39,500 bases of DNA from Lachnospiraceae bacterium (GCA_016291405.1 JAEEXG010000020.1:1-39500); one strand, 5' to 3'. Numbered from the stretch's first letter, positions 8,495 to 17,700 are shown. Notes: generated from the letters alone by a model not told the origin. Program-made: numbers and translations.

Positions 8495-8521
8495 TAAAGA
8501 TATAAAATAAAGTGCCGATAA
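8495..8521 (+). promoter_or_regulatory. Sigma-28 (SigD/FliA) promoter of the flgM operon
   Basis: TAAA (8495-8498), exactly 15 bp, then GCCGATAA (8514-8521) is a perfect match to the sigma-28 consensus. It lies about 50 bp before flgM, so the anti-sigma factor is made under the sigma factor it inhibits. Confidence 0.93.
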
Positions 8522-8569
8522 AGTTAGTAGAGAATTAGAAAAAGCGTGTAAACGCGAAGGAGGGAACAT

Positions 8570-8845
8570 ATGCGTATAGAAGCCTATACACAAGTTCAGC
8601 AACTCTATAATTCCTCTAAGGTACAGAAGGAACAAAATGTAGCAAAGAAGGGACAGACGGACCAGGTCCACATCTCTTCAAGAGGACTCGATATTCAGGT
8701 AGCTAGCGCAGCTGTAAAGGGCGCAAGCGACATTCGTCTCGATGTCTGCGAACCTTTGAAACAGGCTGTTAAGAATGGTACCTATGATGTGAGTTCAGAA
8801 AGTTTTGCTGACAAATTGTTACAGAAGTACGAGGAATTGCGCTAG
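8570..8845 (+). CDS. flgM: Anti-sigma-28 factor FlgM
   Basis: FlgM binds sigma-28 and keeps late flagellar genes off until it is exported through the finished hook-basal body. The 91-residue protein has the expected Gln-rich disordered N-terminal half and a C-terminal helical region with DIRLDVCEPLKQAVKNGTYD and SFADKLLQKYEEL, which matches the sigma-binding motif (VxxxKxxIxxGxYxVxxxxIAxKxL). The ribosome site is GAAGGAGGG. It is the first gene of the late flagellar operon, 10 bp before flgN, directly behind a perfect sigma-28 promoter. Confidence 0.9.
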   Translation: MRIEAYTQVQQLYNSSKVQKEQNVAKKGQTDQVHISSRGLDIQVASAAVKGASDIRLDVCEPLKQAVKNGTYDVSSESFADKLLQKYEELR

Positions 8846-8855
8846 GGAGGCTTAA

Positions 8856-9374
8856 GTGGCTAGTCTTATTGACACACTTGTTGATGTACTTAACAAGGAA
8901 AATGATGAATACGAAAAGCTACTTGACCTCTCTAAGGGCAAGACCGAGGTCATCGTTAAGGGTGATTTGAATGCCTTAGCTGTGATTACGGATAAGGAGC
9001 AGCTGATTGTCACAAAAATCACGGCGCTTGAAAATGAGCGCACCGAAACGATGAACGAGATTGCTAAGATCCTAAACACGGATGTTGCGGAACTGAAGCT
9101 TGATGTTTTGGTGGATTTACTTCAAAAGAAGCCAAAAGAACAAAAGAAACTATCGTTGATTCATGACAAACTTCACACTACTCTTTATGAAATGAAATTC
9201 ATAAACGAGCAGAATGCAGAGCTTTTAAAAAGCGCAATCGATATGGTGAATTTTGACATGAATATGATTCAAGCCATGAGAAAGGCACCGGAAACGGCCA
9301 ACTACAATAAGGGCGCTTACAACACAGGAAGCTCCCTTGGCACAATGTCCGGCACTTTCGACGCTAAACAGTGA
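8856..9374 (+). CDS. flgN: FlgN-type export chaperone for hook-associated proteins
   Basis: 172-residue, highly charged, all-helical protein of the FlgN family, the cytoplasmic chaperone that delivers FlgK and FlgL to the flagellar export apparatus. The start is a GTG at 8856 with GGGAGG at 8845-8850. The opening SLIDTLVDVLNKENDEYEKLLDLSKGK and the central QLIVTKITALENERTETMNEI are typical of FlgN coiled helices. It sits between flgM and two flgK genes, the classic order flgM-flgN-flgK-flgL. Confidence 0.88.
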   Translation: MASLIDTLVDVLNKENDEYEKLLDLSKGKTEVIVKGDLNALAVITDKEQLIVTKITALENERTETMNEIAKILNTDVAELKLDVLVDLLQKKPKEQKKLSLIHDKLHTTLYEMKFINEQNAELLKSAIDMVNFDMNMIQAMRKAPETANYNKGAYNTGSSLGTMSGTFDAKQ

Positions 9375-9379
9375 TGAGC

Positions 9380-9407
9380 ACCCGGTTCTTATTATTATGG
9401 ACCGGGT
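9380..9407 (+). other. Hairpin between flgN and the first flgK
   Basis: ACCCGGT (9380-9386) and ACCGGGT (9401-9407) form a 7-bp stem around 14 bases. There is no T-run, so it is not a standard terminator. It may be an RNA processing, stability or regulatory element ahead of flgK. Confidence 0.5.
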
Positions 9408-9431
9408 TGTATATACTAAGGAGATCGTAAC

Positions 9432-11225
9432 ATGCCGTTAATGGGAGCTATTTATGTAGGAACTTCAGGATTGCAAACGGGACAGAATGCTCTCAACACG
9501 ACTGCGCATAACCTGTCAAATATGGACACTCAGGGCTACGTGCGTCAACAGGTATACCTTGGTAACCGTGTGTACAACACGATTAAGCAGGGTTCCGTAT
9601 CTGTGGCTTCACAGCAGGTAGGCTTAGGTGTTTCATATGATAAAGTTCGCCAGGTGAGAGATTATTTTCTCGACTTGTCTTACCGTAAAGAAAACGGTAG
9701 GGCTGCTTTTTATGCTACAGCTTACGATGCAATGAATGAAGTTGAAGATTTGCTGGATGAGTTAAATGACGATGCCAGTTTTCATCAGGCAATGACCAAC
9801 ATGTGGTCAACAATCGAAGAACTTTCAAAAACTCCCGATGATACAGCGGTTCAAAGAATGTTAATTCAGAACTGCTCATCTTTCTTAACAAATGCGACTC
9901 AGGTTTACCAAGGTCTTCAGGACTATCAGATTGAGTTAAACGTTAAGATTAAGGAGAAAGTTGAAAGAATCAACGAGCTTGGCCATAACATATTAAAGTT
10001 AAATGATGAGATTCGAAAAATTGAGGTTGGTGGGATTGAAAGAGCGAACGATATGCGCGACACAAGAAACAAATACCTCGATGAACTTTCGGGTCTTTGT
10101 CGCATATCATATTCTGAAAATATTTACGGCTCCGTAACCGTGCAGGTTGAAGGACAGGACTTTGTTGCAGCGGATACCGTATACGATATAGAACTTTACA
10201 CCGATGCAAGAACAGGATTCTATACTCCTTACTGGAAATTAAATGCAAGACCTTATGTAGATGATGAAGGCATGGATCAGATCGATATTTCCGGAGCATT
10301 GGTATTTAAGACAACACAGCTTATTTCTTCTGACAGAAATACAGACATCGGAGAACTTCGCTCCATGTTATATGTAAGAGGAGATAAGGTTGCTAACTTT
10401 ACAGACATTCCCGTAAAGCCCGTTGTTCCCGATTCTTCAAAGTATCCACTTGGAGTAACGGACCCTCAGTATATCGCTGATGTTGAGCAGTACACAAAAG
10501 ACTTAAAGAAATACGAAGAAGATGTTGAATATTACAACAAGACAATTGCTCAGTCGGTTTGTATGAATGTTCAGGCAGAGTTTGACCAGCTTATACACAA
10601 CGTGGCAATAGCAGTAAACGATGTTTTGCATAAAGCGTGGGAAGCTTCAAAAGGAACATACATGGCAGCCGATGACGGCTCGCCTTTACAGATATTTATG
10701 AAAGCTCAGTCCGATGGCTACAGAAAAGAAGGAACAGCCGGCGACTACACAGACTGGGTATACAACGAGGAAGTTTTGGATGATGACTATCTTACAGATA
10801 CTCTTTATTCAATTCCTAATCTTATAATCAATCCGGATCTTATAAGAGAAGCCGGAAAGATGAAGTTTAGAAAAGCAGACGGAACGGTTGACTATGAAAC
10901 GGCAAAAGCCTTAGCTGATGCATTCGATGCGGATATTTACAGGCTTAACCCCAACGTAGCCACAAGATGTTCTTTAAACACCTACTACACAAACCTTGTT
11001 TCACAGGTTGCAAACTCAGGTGCCGTATATAAAAACATTTCGGAAAACCAGGATAAAACAGTTGCAAGCCTTGACCACAAGCGTGAGCAGGTAATCGGGG
11101 TTTCTTCAGACGAAGAACTCACAAACATGGTAAAGTTTCAAAATGCATTCAACGCTTCAAGCAGATATATAAATGTAATCGACGAAATGTTGGAACACAT
11201 CATCAATCAGCTTGGAACCAGATAG
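9432..11225 (+). CDS. flgK: Flagellar hook-associated protein FlgK (HAP1), copy 1
   Basis: FlgK forms the junction between hook and filament. This copy has 597 residues. The N-terminal rod/hook motif GTSGLQTGQNALNTTAHNLS with SNMDTQGYVRQQ (about 10-41) and the C-terminal LTNMVKFQNAFNASSRYINV with IDEMLEHIINQ (last 40 residues) are both present, the paired helices that build the D0/D1 core. The central part is long and holds a Pro-rich segment around 330-350 (IPVKPVVPDSSKYP). The ATG at 9432 follows AAGGAGATCGTAAC. A second flgK lies 13 bp downstream. Confidence 0.93.
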   Translation: MPLMGAIYVGTSGLQTGQNALNTTAHNLSNMDTQGYVRQQVYLGNRVYNTIKQGSVSVASQQVGLGVSYDKVRQVRDYFLDLSYRKENGRAAFYATAYDAMNEVEDLLDELNDDASFHQAMTNMWSTIEELSKTPDDTAVQRMLIQNCSSFLTNATQVYQGLQDYQIELNVKIKEKVERINELGHNILKLNDEIRKIEVGGIERANDMRDTRNKYLDELSGLCRISYSENIYGSVTVQVEGQDFVAADTVYDIELYTDARTGFYTPYWKLNARPYVDDEGMDQIDISGALVFKTTQLISSDRNTDIGELRSMLYVRGDKVANFTDIPVKPVVPDSSKYPLGVTDPQYIADVEQYTKDLKKYEEDVEYYNKTIAQSVCMNVQAEFDQLIHNVAIAVNDVLHKAWEASKGTYMAADDGSPLQIFMKAQSDGYRKEGTAGDYTDWVYNEEVLDDDYLTDTLYSIPNLIINPDLIREAGKMKFRKADGTVDYETAKALADAFDADIYRLNPNVATRCSLNTYYTNLVSQVANSGAVYKNISENQDKTVASLDHKREQVIGVSSDEELTNMVKFQNAFNASSRYINVIDEMLEHIINQLGTR

Positions 11226-11238
11226 AAAGGAGTCATAA

Positions 11239-13107
11239 GTGCCTTCACAATTTTTTGGATTAAACATTTCATATACAGGCTTGCTTGCAGCAAATGCAGC
11301 ACTTAATACAACGGCCAACAATATCTCAAATGTTGAAACAGAAGGATATTCACGCCAGGAAGCAATTCAGGAAGCAAGCGCGGCATTAAGAGTGTTTACC
11401 ACTTACGGCTGTGCGGGCTCAGGTGTAGATACAATTGCTATCGAAAGAATACATGATGACTTCTATGATGATAAATTCCGTGATTCAAACCAGAAGCTTG
11501 GAAGAATTTCCGCCAAAGCTTACTATATGAAGTCTGTAGAAAATTATTTTCAGGAAACAGATACAATAAACGGTTTTAACTCATCTTTTAACCTTATGTA
11601 TAACGCCCTTGAAGAAGTGCAGAAAAATGCCGGAGACAAAGCAACAAAGGCTCAGTTTGTAATGTATGCCCAGTCCCTTTGCGATTATTTTAACGGCGTG
11701 GCAAACCAGTTATCAGAGCTTCAGAAGGACGTTAATACAGAAATTAAAGATACGGTTTCGGAAATCAATTCAATCGCATCACAGATAGCTACACTTAATA
11801 AGCAGATTAACGTTATAGAGCTTACGGGAGCAAAGGCAAATGAATTAAGAGATAAAAGAACTCTTCTTTTAGATAAGCTTTCAGAATATGTTTCTTGTGA
11901 AGTAACAGAAACTCCTATAAGAGATGAAGCAAACAACTATGATACCGGCGCCAACAGATTTGTGGTTACAATCGCCGGAAATCAGCTCTTGGTTGATACA
12001 AACGAGTTTAGAGAAATCGAATGTAACGCAAGAGAAAACAACGAGACTATGAACCAGTCAGACACAAAAGGTCTTTACGATCTTGGCTGGACTGACGGAA
12101 ATACATTTAATATCTACAGCACTTTGATAGGCGGAAAACTTCAGGGACTTATCGAAATGCGTGACGGAAACAATACAGAAAACTTCAGAGGTGTCGTAAA
12201 GAACGTTGATACTCAGAACAGCACTGTAAAGATCCAGGTTACCGATGATTATTTAAAGGACCTTGATAAGTGTACTTTGGCAACGGGTGGCGGAAAGATT
12301 TCTTTAGGCTCTGAAACCTATCACTACACCGACTGGACCTATGAGTACAATAAAACAACAGGCGAATGCTTCTACACATTCAATATAGATCCAAACTATG
12401 ATGAATGTATTCTTTCTACATCAAGACTTGAGTTGGAAGCAAACGTAGGAAAGAGCATAGATTTCCAAGGAATTCCTTATTATCAGGAACAGTTAAACGA
12501 ATTTGTAAGACTTTACTCAAGAACCTTTAACGATATTCTTACACAGAATAATTCCGTTGACGGTTACAAAAATCCCGCCACAAGACTTTTCTTTGCGGAT
12601 AATGTTCTTGGGGGACAGCTTACATTTGATGATTACTATGCAAACAGCGCAGCAAATGTAGTAACCATTTCAAACTCCGATGACAGCTACTACAGACTTA
12701 CGGCTGCGAACTTTGAAGTAAGCGAATATATCGCACAGGATGCAAACCGCCTTGCTACAAGAACCGGCGCATCAGACGGCGAATCAAAGTCAGACGTTGT
12801 GGATCAGCTTATTGCATTAAAAACAGATAAGACAATGTTTTCTTTCAGAGGCGGCTCTGCAAGCGAATTTTTACAATCCGTTCTTTCAGACGTAGCCTTA
12901 AACGCATCAAGAGCAAATAGGTCGGAGACCTATTACTCCACAATGACAAAGACAGTTAACAACCAAAGAATTTCCATATCGGGCGTTGATTCCGATGAAG
13001 AGGCAATAAGCCTTGTTAAATTCCAAAACGCCTACGATCTGGCTTCAAGGATGATCCAGACATTTACTGAAATTTACGACAGATTAATTTTACAAACGGG
13101 TGTATAA
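11239..13107 (+). CDS. flgK: Flagellar hook-associated protein FlgK-like, copy 2
   Basis: 622-residue second member of the HAP1 family, in tandem with copy 1. It again has both conserved ends: TGLLAANAALNTTANNISNV with ETEGYSRQEA near the N-terminus, and AISLVKFQNAYDLASRMIQT with FTEIYDRLILQTGV at the C-terminus. The centre is divergent. Long coiled segments near 140-220 (QKDVNTEIKDTVSEINSIAS, TLNKQINVIELTG) match FlgK D1 helices. The start is GTG at 11239 behind AAAGGAGTCATAA. Because both copies keep complete D0/D1 ends, neither is a degenerate remnant. The copies may occupy different junction positions or serve the two flagellins; that is inference. Confidence 0.9.
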   Translation: MPSQFFGLNISYTGLLAANAALNTTANNISNVETEGYSRQEAIQEASAALRVFTTYGCAGSGVDTIAIERIHDDFYDDKFRDSNQKLGRISAKAYYMKSVENYFQETDTINGFNSSFNLMYNALEEVQKNAGDKATKAQFVMYAQSLCDYFNGVANQLSELQKDVNTEIKDTVSEINSIASQIATLNKQINVIELTGAKANELRDKRTLLLDKLSEYVSCEVTETPIRDEANNYDTGANRFVVTIAGNQLLVDTNEFREIECNARENNETMNQSDTKGLYDLGWTDGNTFNIYSTLIGGKLQGLIEMRDGNNTENFRGVVKNVDTQNSTVKIQVTDDYLKDLDKCTLATGGGKISLGSETYHYTDWTYEYNKTTGECFYTFNIDPNYDECILSTSRLELEANVGKSIDFQGIPYYQEQLNEFVRLYSRTFNDILTQNNSVDGYKNPATRLFFADNVLGGQLTFDDYYANSAANVVTISNSDDSYYRLTAANFEVSEYIAQDANRLATRTGASDGESKSDVVDQLIALKTDKTMFSFRGGSASEFLQSVLSDVALNASRANRSETYYSTMTKTVNNQRISISGVDSDEEAISLVKFQNAYDLASRMIQTFTEIYDRLILQTGV

Positions 13108-13120
13108 AATCATGATTTTT

Positions 13121-13128
13121 GCCGATAT
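13121..13128 (+). promoter_or_regulatory. Possible sigma-28 -10 element ahead of flgL
   Basis: GCCGATAT is an exact sigma-28 -10 box, 45 bp before flgL. The expected -35 position (13102-13105) reads GTAT, and a TAAA at 13105-13108 is only 12 bp away, so the promoter would be weak or non-standard. Confidence 0.5.
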
Positions 13129-13172
13129 ATACTTTAGAGCGTATTATTGGCAGCACCCCATGGAGACTAATC

Positions 13173-14639
13173 ATGAGAATAACCAACAAGATCATCCAGA
13201 ACAATTCTATTTCAAACATTAACGTAAACAAAAATCTGCAGGATTCATTGTCCACAATGATTGCAAGCAGAAAGAAAATATCAAGACCTTCGGAAGATCC
13301 CATTATAGCATTGAGATCTTTAAGACTTAGAACCAGCGTAAATCAGACCACACAGTACGTTGAAAAGAACGTACAGGACGCAAAGAGCTGGCTTAAGGTT
13401 ACGGAAGACGCCATCACACAGCTTTCGGATGCTATCGTTGATATTAGAAAGCTCTATGTAAAGGGCACACAGGATACATTAACAGCATCCGACAGAAAGG
13501 TTATTACAGACAACCTTAAATCTTTTGCAGCAGAGATTTACAACACAGGTAATGTGGACTTTGCCGGAAGAAGCGTATTTACAGGATTTAGAACAGACTC
13601 TCCTTTGGTGTTCCAAAAGGATGAAGATGTGAAATACGACATTGAGGAAACCTTTAAATCCGTAAAGGTTGACGAAACAACTTATATTAATTTAGACGAC
13701 AGCGAATTAAACGTATACACAAAGAACATTACAAGAGTAAGGCTTTCTTATAATGACTTGTCACAGACAACCGCTCCTTCGGAATTTAAGATTAAGGCAG
13801 CGGGAAAAGAGTTAGACTTAACGGGACAGGTTCAGATTAAATCGGTGAGTGATGAGCCTTACAAGTTTATTGCGGAAAATCCCGGCGAAGTAGCATACAT
13901 ACCCGAAACCGGTGAAATTTTAATCGGTGAAAATGTGGCAGTTAATGACGGAACAGGAAACATGATTCCTGTCACAAAAGACAACATTGAAGATGTTAAT
14001 GTTACTTATAGGAAAGATACGTGGAGCAAGGGTGATTTAAGACCCGAACACTACTTTAACTGTTATGACAGAACAAATAACATCGATTATACCTCTCATA
14101 ACGGAGAGATAGAGTATAATGTAGGTGTAAACCAGTCATTAAGAATAAACACAAACGCAGAAGAGTGCTTTTCACACAACATCGTAAGAGACTTAGAAGA
14201 TGTTATGTATGCCCTCGGAGAAGTGGAATCAATCGAAGCAAAGATTGCTGATATCGAAAAAGAAATCAAGAGCTACGATGAAACACAGGAAGCTTTAATA
14301 AAGGATGCTCAGGCTAGACTTGATTCAGCAAAGAAGTCTAAAACCTTTATTGATGAAAAGCTTCACTCCTTATTCTCCGGATGCATCACAAATGCCGATA
14401 AGTATCTTGAAGATAACAACGTAGCACTTACAAACTGCGGTACAAGATCCAAGAGATTAGACCTTGTAGAAAACAGACTTGATACACAGCTTTCGACCTT
14501 AAAAGAACTTAAGAGCGAAAACGAAGATGCGGACATTGCGGAGACCGCAATCCGTTTAAAGAGCGCAGAATATGCATACGATGCAGCGCTTATGTCTACA
14601 GCCAAGATAATTAAGGAAAACTTACTTAATTACGTATAG
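13173..14639 (+). CDS. flgL: Flagellar hook-associated protein FlgL (HAP3)
   Basis: FlgL is the second junction protein between hook and filament. It has 488 residues from the ATG at 13173, preceded by GGAGA (13162-13166). An in-frame TTG at 13119 would overlap the promoter-like element and is rejected. The N-terminus MRITNKIIQNNSISNINVNK with KISRPSEDPIIALRSLRLR, and GNVDFAGRSVFTGFRTDSPL near 130-150, are diagnostic for FlgL. The C-terminus SAEYAYDAALMSTAKIIKEN is the paired flagellin-like helix. A coiled segment around 355-400 (EVESIEAKIADIEKEIKSYD) is an extra within the domain. It is followed 10 bp later by fliW. Confidence 0.92.
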   Translation: MRITNKIIQNNSISNINVNKNLQDSLSTMIASRKKISRPSEDPIIALRSLRLRTSVNQTTQYVEKNVQDAKSWLKVTEDAITQLSDAIVDIRKLYVKGTQDTLTASDRKVITDNLKSFAAEIYNTGNVDFAGRSVFTGFRTDSPLVFQKDEDVKYDIEETFKSVKVDETTYINLDDSELNVYTKNITRVRLSYNDLSQTTAPSEFKIKAAGKELDLTGQVQIKSVSDEPYKFIAENPGEVAYIPETGEILIGENVAVNDGTGNMIPVTKDNIEDVNVTYRKDTWSKGDLRPEHYFNCYDRTNNIDYTSHNGEIEYNVGVNQSLRINTNAEECFSHNIVRDLEDVMYALGEVESIEAKIADIEKEIKSYDETQEALIKDAQARLDSAKKSKTFIDEKLHSLFSGCITNADKYLEDNNVALTNCGTRSKRLDLVENRLDTQLSTLKELKSENEDADIAETAIRLKSAEYAYDAALMSTAKIIKENLLNYV

Positions 14640-14649
14640 GAGGAACAAT

Positions 14650-15114
14650 ATGACTATTGAGACACGAGTTTTTGGCGAGGTTTCCATTGATCCTACCAAA
14701 ATAATCCATTTTGAAAATGGGATCATCGGATTTCCGGATTTACAGGATTTTGCCCTGATATACGATATCGAAAAGGGCGATAACGCAGGAATACGCTGGA
14801 TGCAGTCATTACAGGAACCTGCATTTGCAATGCCTGTTATGGACCCCCTTATTGTAAGCCCCACTTACAACCCGGAAGTTGACGAAGAAATTCTTAAACC
14901 CGTGGGCAATCTTGACCCCGAAGAAACATTAGTACTTGTTACGGTCACCGTTCCTAAGGACTTAACCAAGATGAGCGTAAACTTAAGAGCTCCCATGGTC
15001 ATTAACGTTACTGAAAGAAAAGCTGTTCAGATCATCCTTGATTCTGAAGAGTACATGATTAAGTTCCCCATCTATGAAATTTTGAAAGAGGGAAAGAAGG
15101 AGGGCACATGTTAG
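14650..15114 (+). CDS. fliW: Flagellar assembly factor FliW
   Basis: FliW is a cytoplasmic protein that binds flagellin or, when flagellin is exported, CsrA. This partner switch releases flagellin mRNA for translation. The protein has 154 residues, with typical motifs [33 protein letters not shown] and [20 protein letters not shown]. The ribosome site is ATAGGAGGAAC. It overlaps csrA by 7 bp, which couples translation of the two regulators and fixes their ratio, as in other Firmicutes. Confidence 0.95.
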   Translation: MTIETRVFGEVSIDPTKIIHFENGIIGFPDLQDFALIYDIEKGDNAGIRWMQSLQEPAFAMPVMDPLIVSPTYNPEVDEEILKPVGNLDPEETLVLVTVTVPKDLTKMSVNLRAPMVINVTERKAVQIILDSEEYMIKFPIYEILKEGKKEGTC

Positions 15115-15329
15115 CATTATCACGTAAAAAGAATGAAGCCCTCGTAATCAACAATAACATTGAGATCACGATATTGGAGATTAAGGGCGAGCAGGTAAAA
15201 ATCGGTATCTCAGCTCCAAAGGAAGTGCCGATTTACAGAAAAGAAGTTTACTTACAGATTCAGGAATCCAATAAGGAAGCCATGAACGCTGAAGACGTTA
15301 TGGATAACCTTAAAAATCTTTTTGGCTAA
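15108..15329 (+). CDS. csrA: Carbon storage regulator CsrA
   Basis: CsrA is a small dimeric RNA-binding protein that blocks translation by binding GGA motifs in mRNA leaders. It has 73 residues with the conserved Leu4, Arg6 and the RNA-contacting Arg44 in [11 protein letters not shown]. The C-terminal extension beyond residue 55 ([17 protein letters not shown]) is the element that binds FliW in Bacillus-type CsrA. It starts inside fliW, whose end supplies the ribosome site GAAGGAGGG. Predicted targets are present in the window: GGA hairpins at 15400-15415, 18714-18724 and 18763-18785, and the ribosome site of flagellin 1. Confidence 0.96.
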   Translation: MLALSRKKNEALVINNNIEITILEIKGEQVKIGISAPKEVPIYRKEVYLQIQESNKEAMNAEDVMDNLKNLFG

Positions 15330-15348
15330 AATTTTTTTGGGCTAACTA

Positions 15349-15375
15349 TAAAGTTTTTGTCAACCGTTCCGATAT
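15349..15375 (+). promoter_or_regulatory. Sigma-28 promoter of flaG-fliD-fliS
   Basis: TAAA (15349-15352), 15 bp, TCCGATAT (15368-15375): a good sigma-28 match about 55 bp before flaG. Confidence 0.85.
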
Positions 15376-15399
15376 ATAAAATACCTGGAACCTTTATAA

Positions 15400-15415
15400 A
15401 CGGCATGGATGCCGT
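15400..15415 (+). promoter_or_regulatory. GGA-loop hairpin in the flaG leader, candidate CsrA site
   Basis: ACGGCA and TGCCGT form a perfect 6-bp stem with the loop TGGA, so a GGA triplet is presented exactly as CsrA prefers. The flaG ribosome site AAAGGAG, with a second GGA, starts 2 bases downstream. Confidence 0.55.
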
Positions 15416-15430
15416 GAAAGGAGAATGAAT

Positions 15431-15832
15431 ATGTCACTTGAACCTATTAACAGTGTGATGACTTCACAGGCACAGCAGGTTACAAAACCTGCACCAAAGA
15501 CTGCGGCAGAATACACGGATGTAACCCTGACAGCAGATACAGCGAAAATCGACGATACCACAAGAGTGGTAGAAAAAGCTGAGAACAAATCTGAGTCATA
15601 TGACAGAGAACCTTCTCAGGACCAGTTGCGTAAGGCGGTTGAGGACTTAAACAAGAAGATGTCCAATTCCGAAGTGGCATTTGGTTTTCATGAAGGTACC
15701 AACCGTGTAATGATCAGGATCGTGGACAAGGAAACTAAGGAAATCATTAAAGAGCTTCCCCCTGAAAAGACACTCGATCTTATTGCCAAAGCTTGGGAGC
15801 TTGCAGGCATCATGGTAGACGAAAGAAGATAA
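15431..15832 (+). CDS. flaG: FlaG family flagellar protein
   Basis: 133-residue small protein of the FlaG family, linked in several bacteria to filament length but not well understood. The N-terminal 60 residues are low-complexity and charged. The C-terminal FlaG domain has LNKKMSNSEVAFGFHEGTNR, MIRIVDKETKEIIKELPPEK and LDLIAKAWELAGIMVDERR. The ATG at 15431 is preferred over 15425 because the ribosome site AGGAG (15419-15423) is 7 bp before it and only 1 bp before the other. It leads the flaG-fliD-fliS operon. Confidence 0.88.
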   Translation: MSLEPINSVMTSQAQQVTKPAPKTAAEYTDVTLTADTAKIDDTTRVVEKAENKSESYDREPSQDQLRKAVEDLNKKMSNSEVAFGFHEGTNRVMIRIVDKETKEIIKELPPEKTLDLIAKAWELAGIMVDERR

Positions 15833-15865
15833 TTTCTTTTTTCGGGAACATATGGAGGATTTGTT

Positions 15866-17668
15866 ATGCCTATGCGTATGACCGGAATGTACTCCGGACT
15901 TGATACAGAAACCATTATTTCAGAATTAGTGAAAGCTAAATCTGTTAAGGTTGATAAGTTAAATAAAGACAAAACAAAAAGCGAATGGAAAACAGAAGCA
16001 TGGACTGACTTAAACAAAAAGATTAAGTCTTTCTATTCAAAAACTGTATCCGAGATGCGCTTTAATTCTTCATACTCTAAAAAGACTACGTCTGTAAGCA
16101 ACTCATCTGCAGTTTCAGTAATTACAGGTGCGGAAGCTATGGACGGAGTGCAGACTCTATCAATTTCTTCCCTTGCTAAATCAGGATACTTAACCGGCGG
16201 TAAAATGGCGGCCATGACAGGTAATGAGGTAAAGAAGACTACTATCTTATCTAACTTGGCAAAACCCAAGAATTCAGAGAATCTTTCCGATATTACAGGA
16301 AAGGCTTCTTTCACCGTTAAGACAGGCGATAAGACTACAAGAATCGAACTCGAAGCCACAAATACCGTTGAAGAAGTTGTTTCTAAATTAAAGGAAGCCG
16401 GTGTAATGGCTAACTTTGATGAAAAGAACCAGCGTATATTCGTGGGCGCTAAAGAAAGCGGTTCAAAAGAAGACTTCATTATCACAGCAGATAATGCAGC
16501 CGGCTTTTCAGCTCTTTCAAGACTTGGTCTTAATGCAAGTTTTTCTCACGATGAAGATGTCAAAGATCCTTTGTACGAAGAGTACAAAACATTTGCAGGC
16601 TGGGAGAGTAAATTAAAGTTTAAAACAGACGAAGAAACAGGCGAGCAGGTTTTTGATAAAGAAGCTACATTAACAGAAATCTCAAAAGACGTTACTTCTG
16701 ATGTATACAAATACCTTAAAGAACTTAAGGGTGATGCAAATGACTTTAATGATGCACTTGATGCTTTGAAAGATAAGATTGAAATATCTAAAACGGCACT
16801 TGCTGCAGATGCAAAGGAATTTTCAGAAGAAGCTGTTAAGATTAATGGTCAGGATTGTAAGATTACTCTTAACGGAGCTTCCTTTACATCAAACACAAAC
16901 ACAATTCAGGTTAACGGACTTACATTTACATGTTTGGCAGAAGCCTCAGACGTTACCATTACCACTCAGCAGGATACAAGCGGCATCTATGACATGATCC
17001 GTGATTTCTTTAAAGAATACAACGAGATCATGAACGAAATGGATAAGCTTTACAATGCTGACGCAGCTAAAGATTACGAACCACTTACCGATGAAGAAAA
17101 AGAAAAGATGACAGATACAGAAATCGAGAAGTGGGAAAAGAAGATTAAAGACGCTCTTTTAAGAAAAGACGATACATTAGGTAATTTAAGAACCAATATC
17201 CAGAACATTTTCCTTCAGGGCTTTGATGTAAGCGGAAAGAAAATGTACCTTACAAACTTTGGTATTGAAACATTAAGTTACTTTACAGCACCTGATAACG
17301 AGAAGCATGCTTATCACATCGACGGTGATGATAAAGATGATAACACCGCAACAAAAGATGATAAGTTGAAAGCTATGATCGCAGCAGACCCTGATGCGGT
17401 AACAAGTTTCTTCTCACAGTTATCACGTACGCTCTACACTAAACTTGGCGATCTTTCCAAGGCGACAGATTATTCAAGCGCCGGGGTATTTTGGGAAGAT
17501 AAAAAGGCTAAGAGCGATATGACCAGTCTTGAAGAGAAGATTAAAGAAGCGGAAAAGAAGCTTGCAGCTTACGAAGACAAGTACTATGATAAGTTCTCGA
17601 AGATGGAAGTGGCTCTTTCCAAACTTGAGTCTTCCACCAGTTCATTAACGAGTATGTTGGGACAATAA
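15866..17668 (+). CDS. fliD: Flagellar filament cap protein FliD (HAP2)
   Basis: FliD forms the cap at the filament tip that folds newly exported flagellin. It has 600 residues, within family range. The N-terminal MRMTGMYSGLDTETIISELVKAKSVKVDKL is the FliD N domain, followed by EWKTEAWTDLNKKIKSF. The C-terminal half has IYDMIRDFFKEYNEIMNEM, LGNLRTNIQNIFLQG and a closing coiled coil (DMTSLEEKIKEAEKKLAAYED). The ribosome site is GGAGG at 15853-15857. It lies directly before fliS. Confidence 0.93.
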   Translation: MPMRMTGMYSGLDTETIISELVKAKSVKVDKLNKDKTKSEWKTEAWTDLNKKIKSFYSKTVSEMRFNSSYSKKTTSVSNSSAVSVITGAEAMDGVQTLSISSLAKSGYLTGGKMAAMTGNEVKKTTILSNLAKPKNSENLSDITGKASFTVKTGDKTTRIELEATNTVEEVVSKLKEAGVMANFDEKNQRIFVGAKESGSKEDFIITADNAAGFSALSRLGLNASFSHDEDVKDPLYEEYKTFAGWESKLKFKTDEETGEQVFDKEATLTEISKDVTSDVYKYLKELKGDANDFNDALDALKDKIEISKTALAADAKEFSEEAVKINGQDCKITLNGASFTSNTNTIQVNGLTFTCLAEASDVTITTQQDTSGIYDMIRDFFKEYNEIMNEMDKLYNADAAKDYEPLTDEEKEKMTDTEIEKWEKKIKDALLRKDDTLGNLRTNIQNIFLQGFDVSGKKMYLTNFGIETLSYFTAPDNEKHAYHIDGDDKDDNTATKDDKLKAMIAADPDAVTSFFSQLSRTLYTKLGDLSKATDYSSAGVFWEDKKAKSDMTSLEEKIKEAEKKLAAYEDKYYDKFSKMEVALSKLESSTSSLTSMLGQ

Positions 17669-17700
17669 CTATAGGCTAGAATAATAAGGAGATTAATACT

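Noticed and set aside
16033-16485. 150-residue open frame on the minus strand
   Set aside because: It is antisense to fliD, which is well supported.
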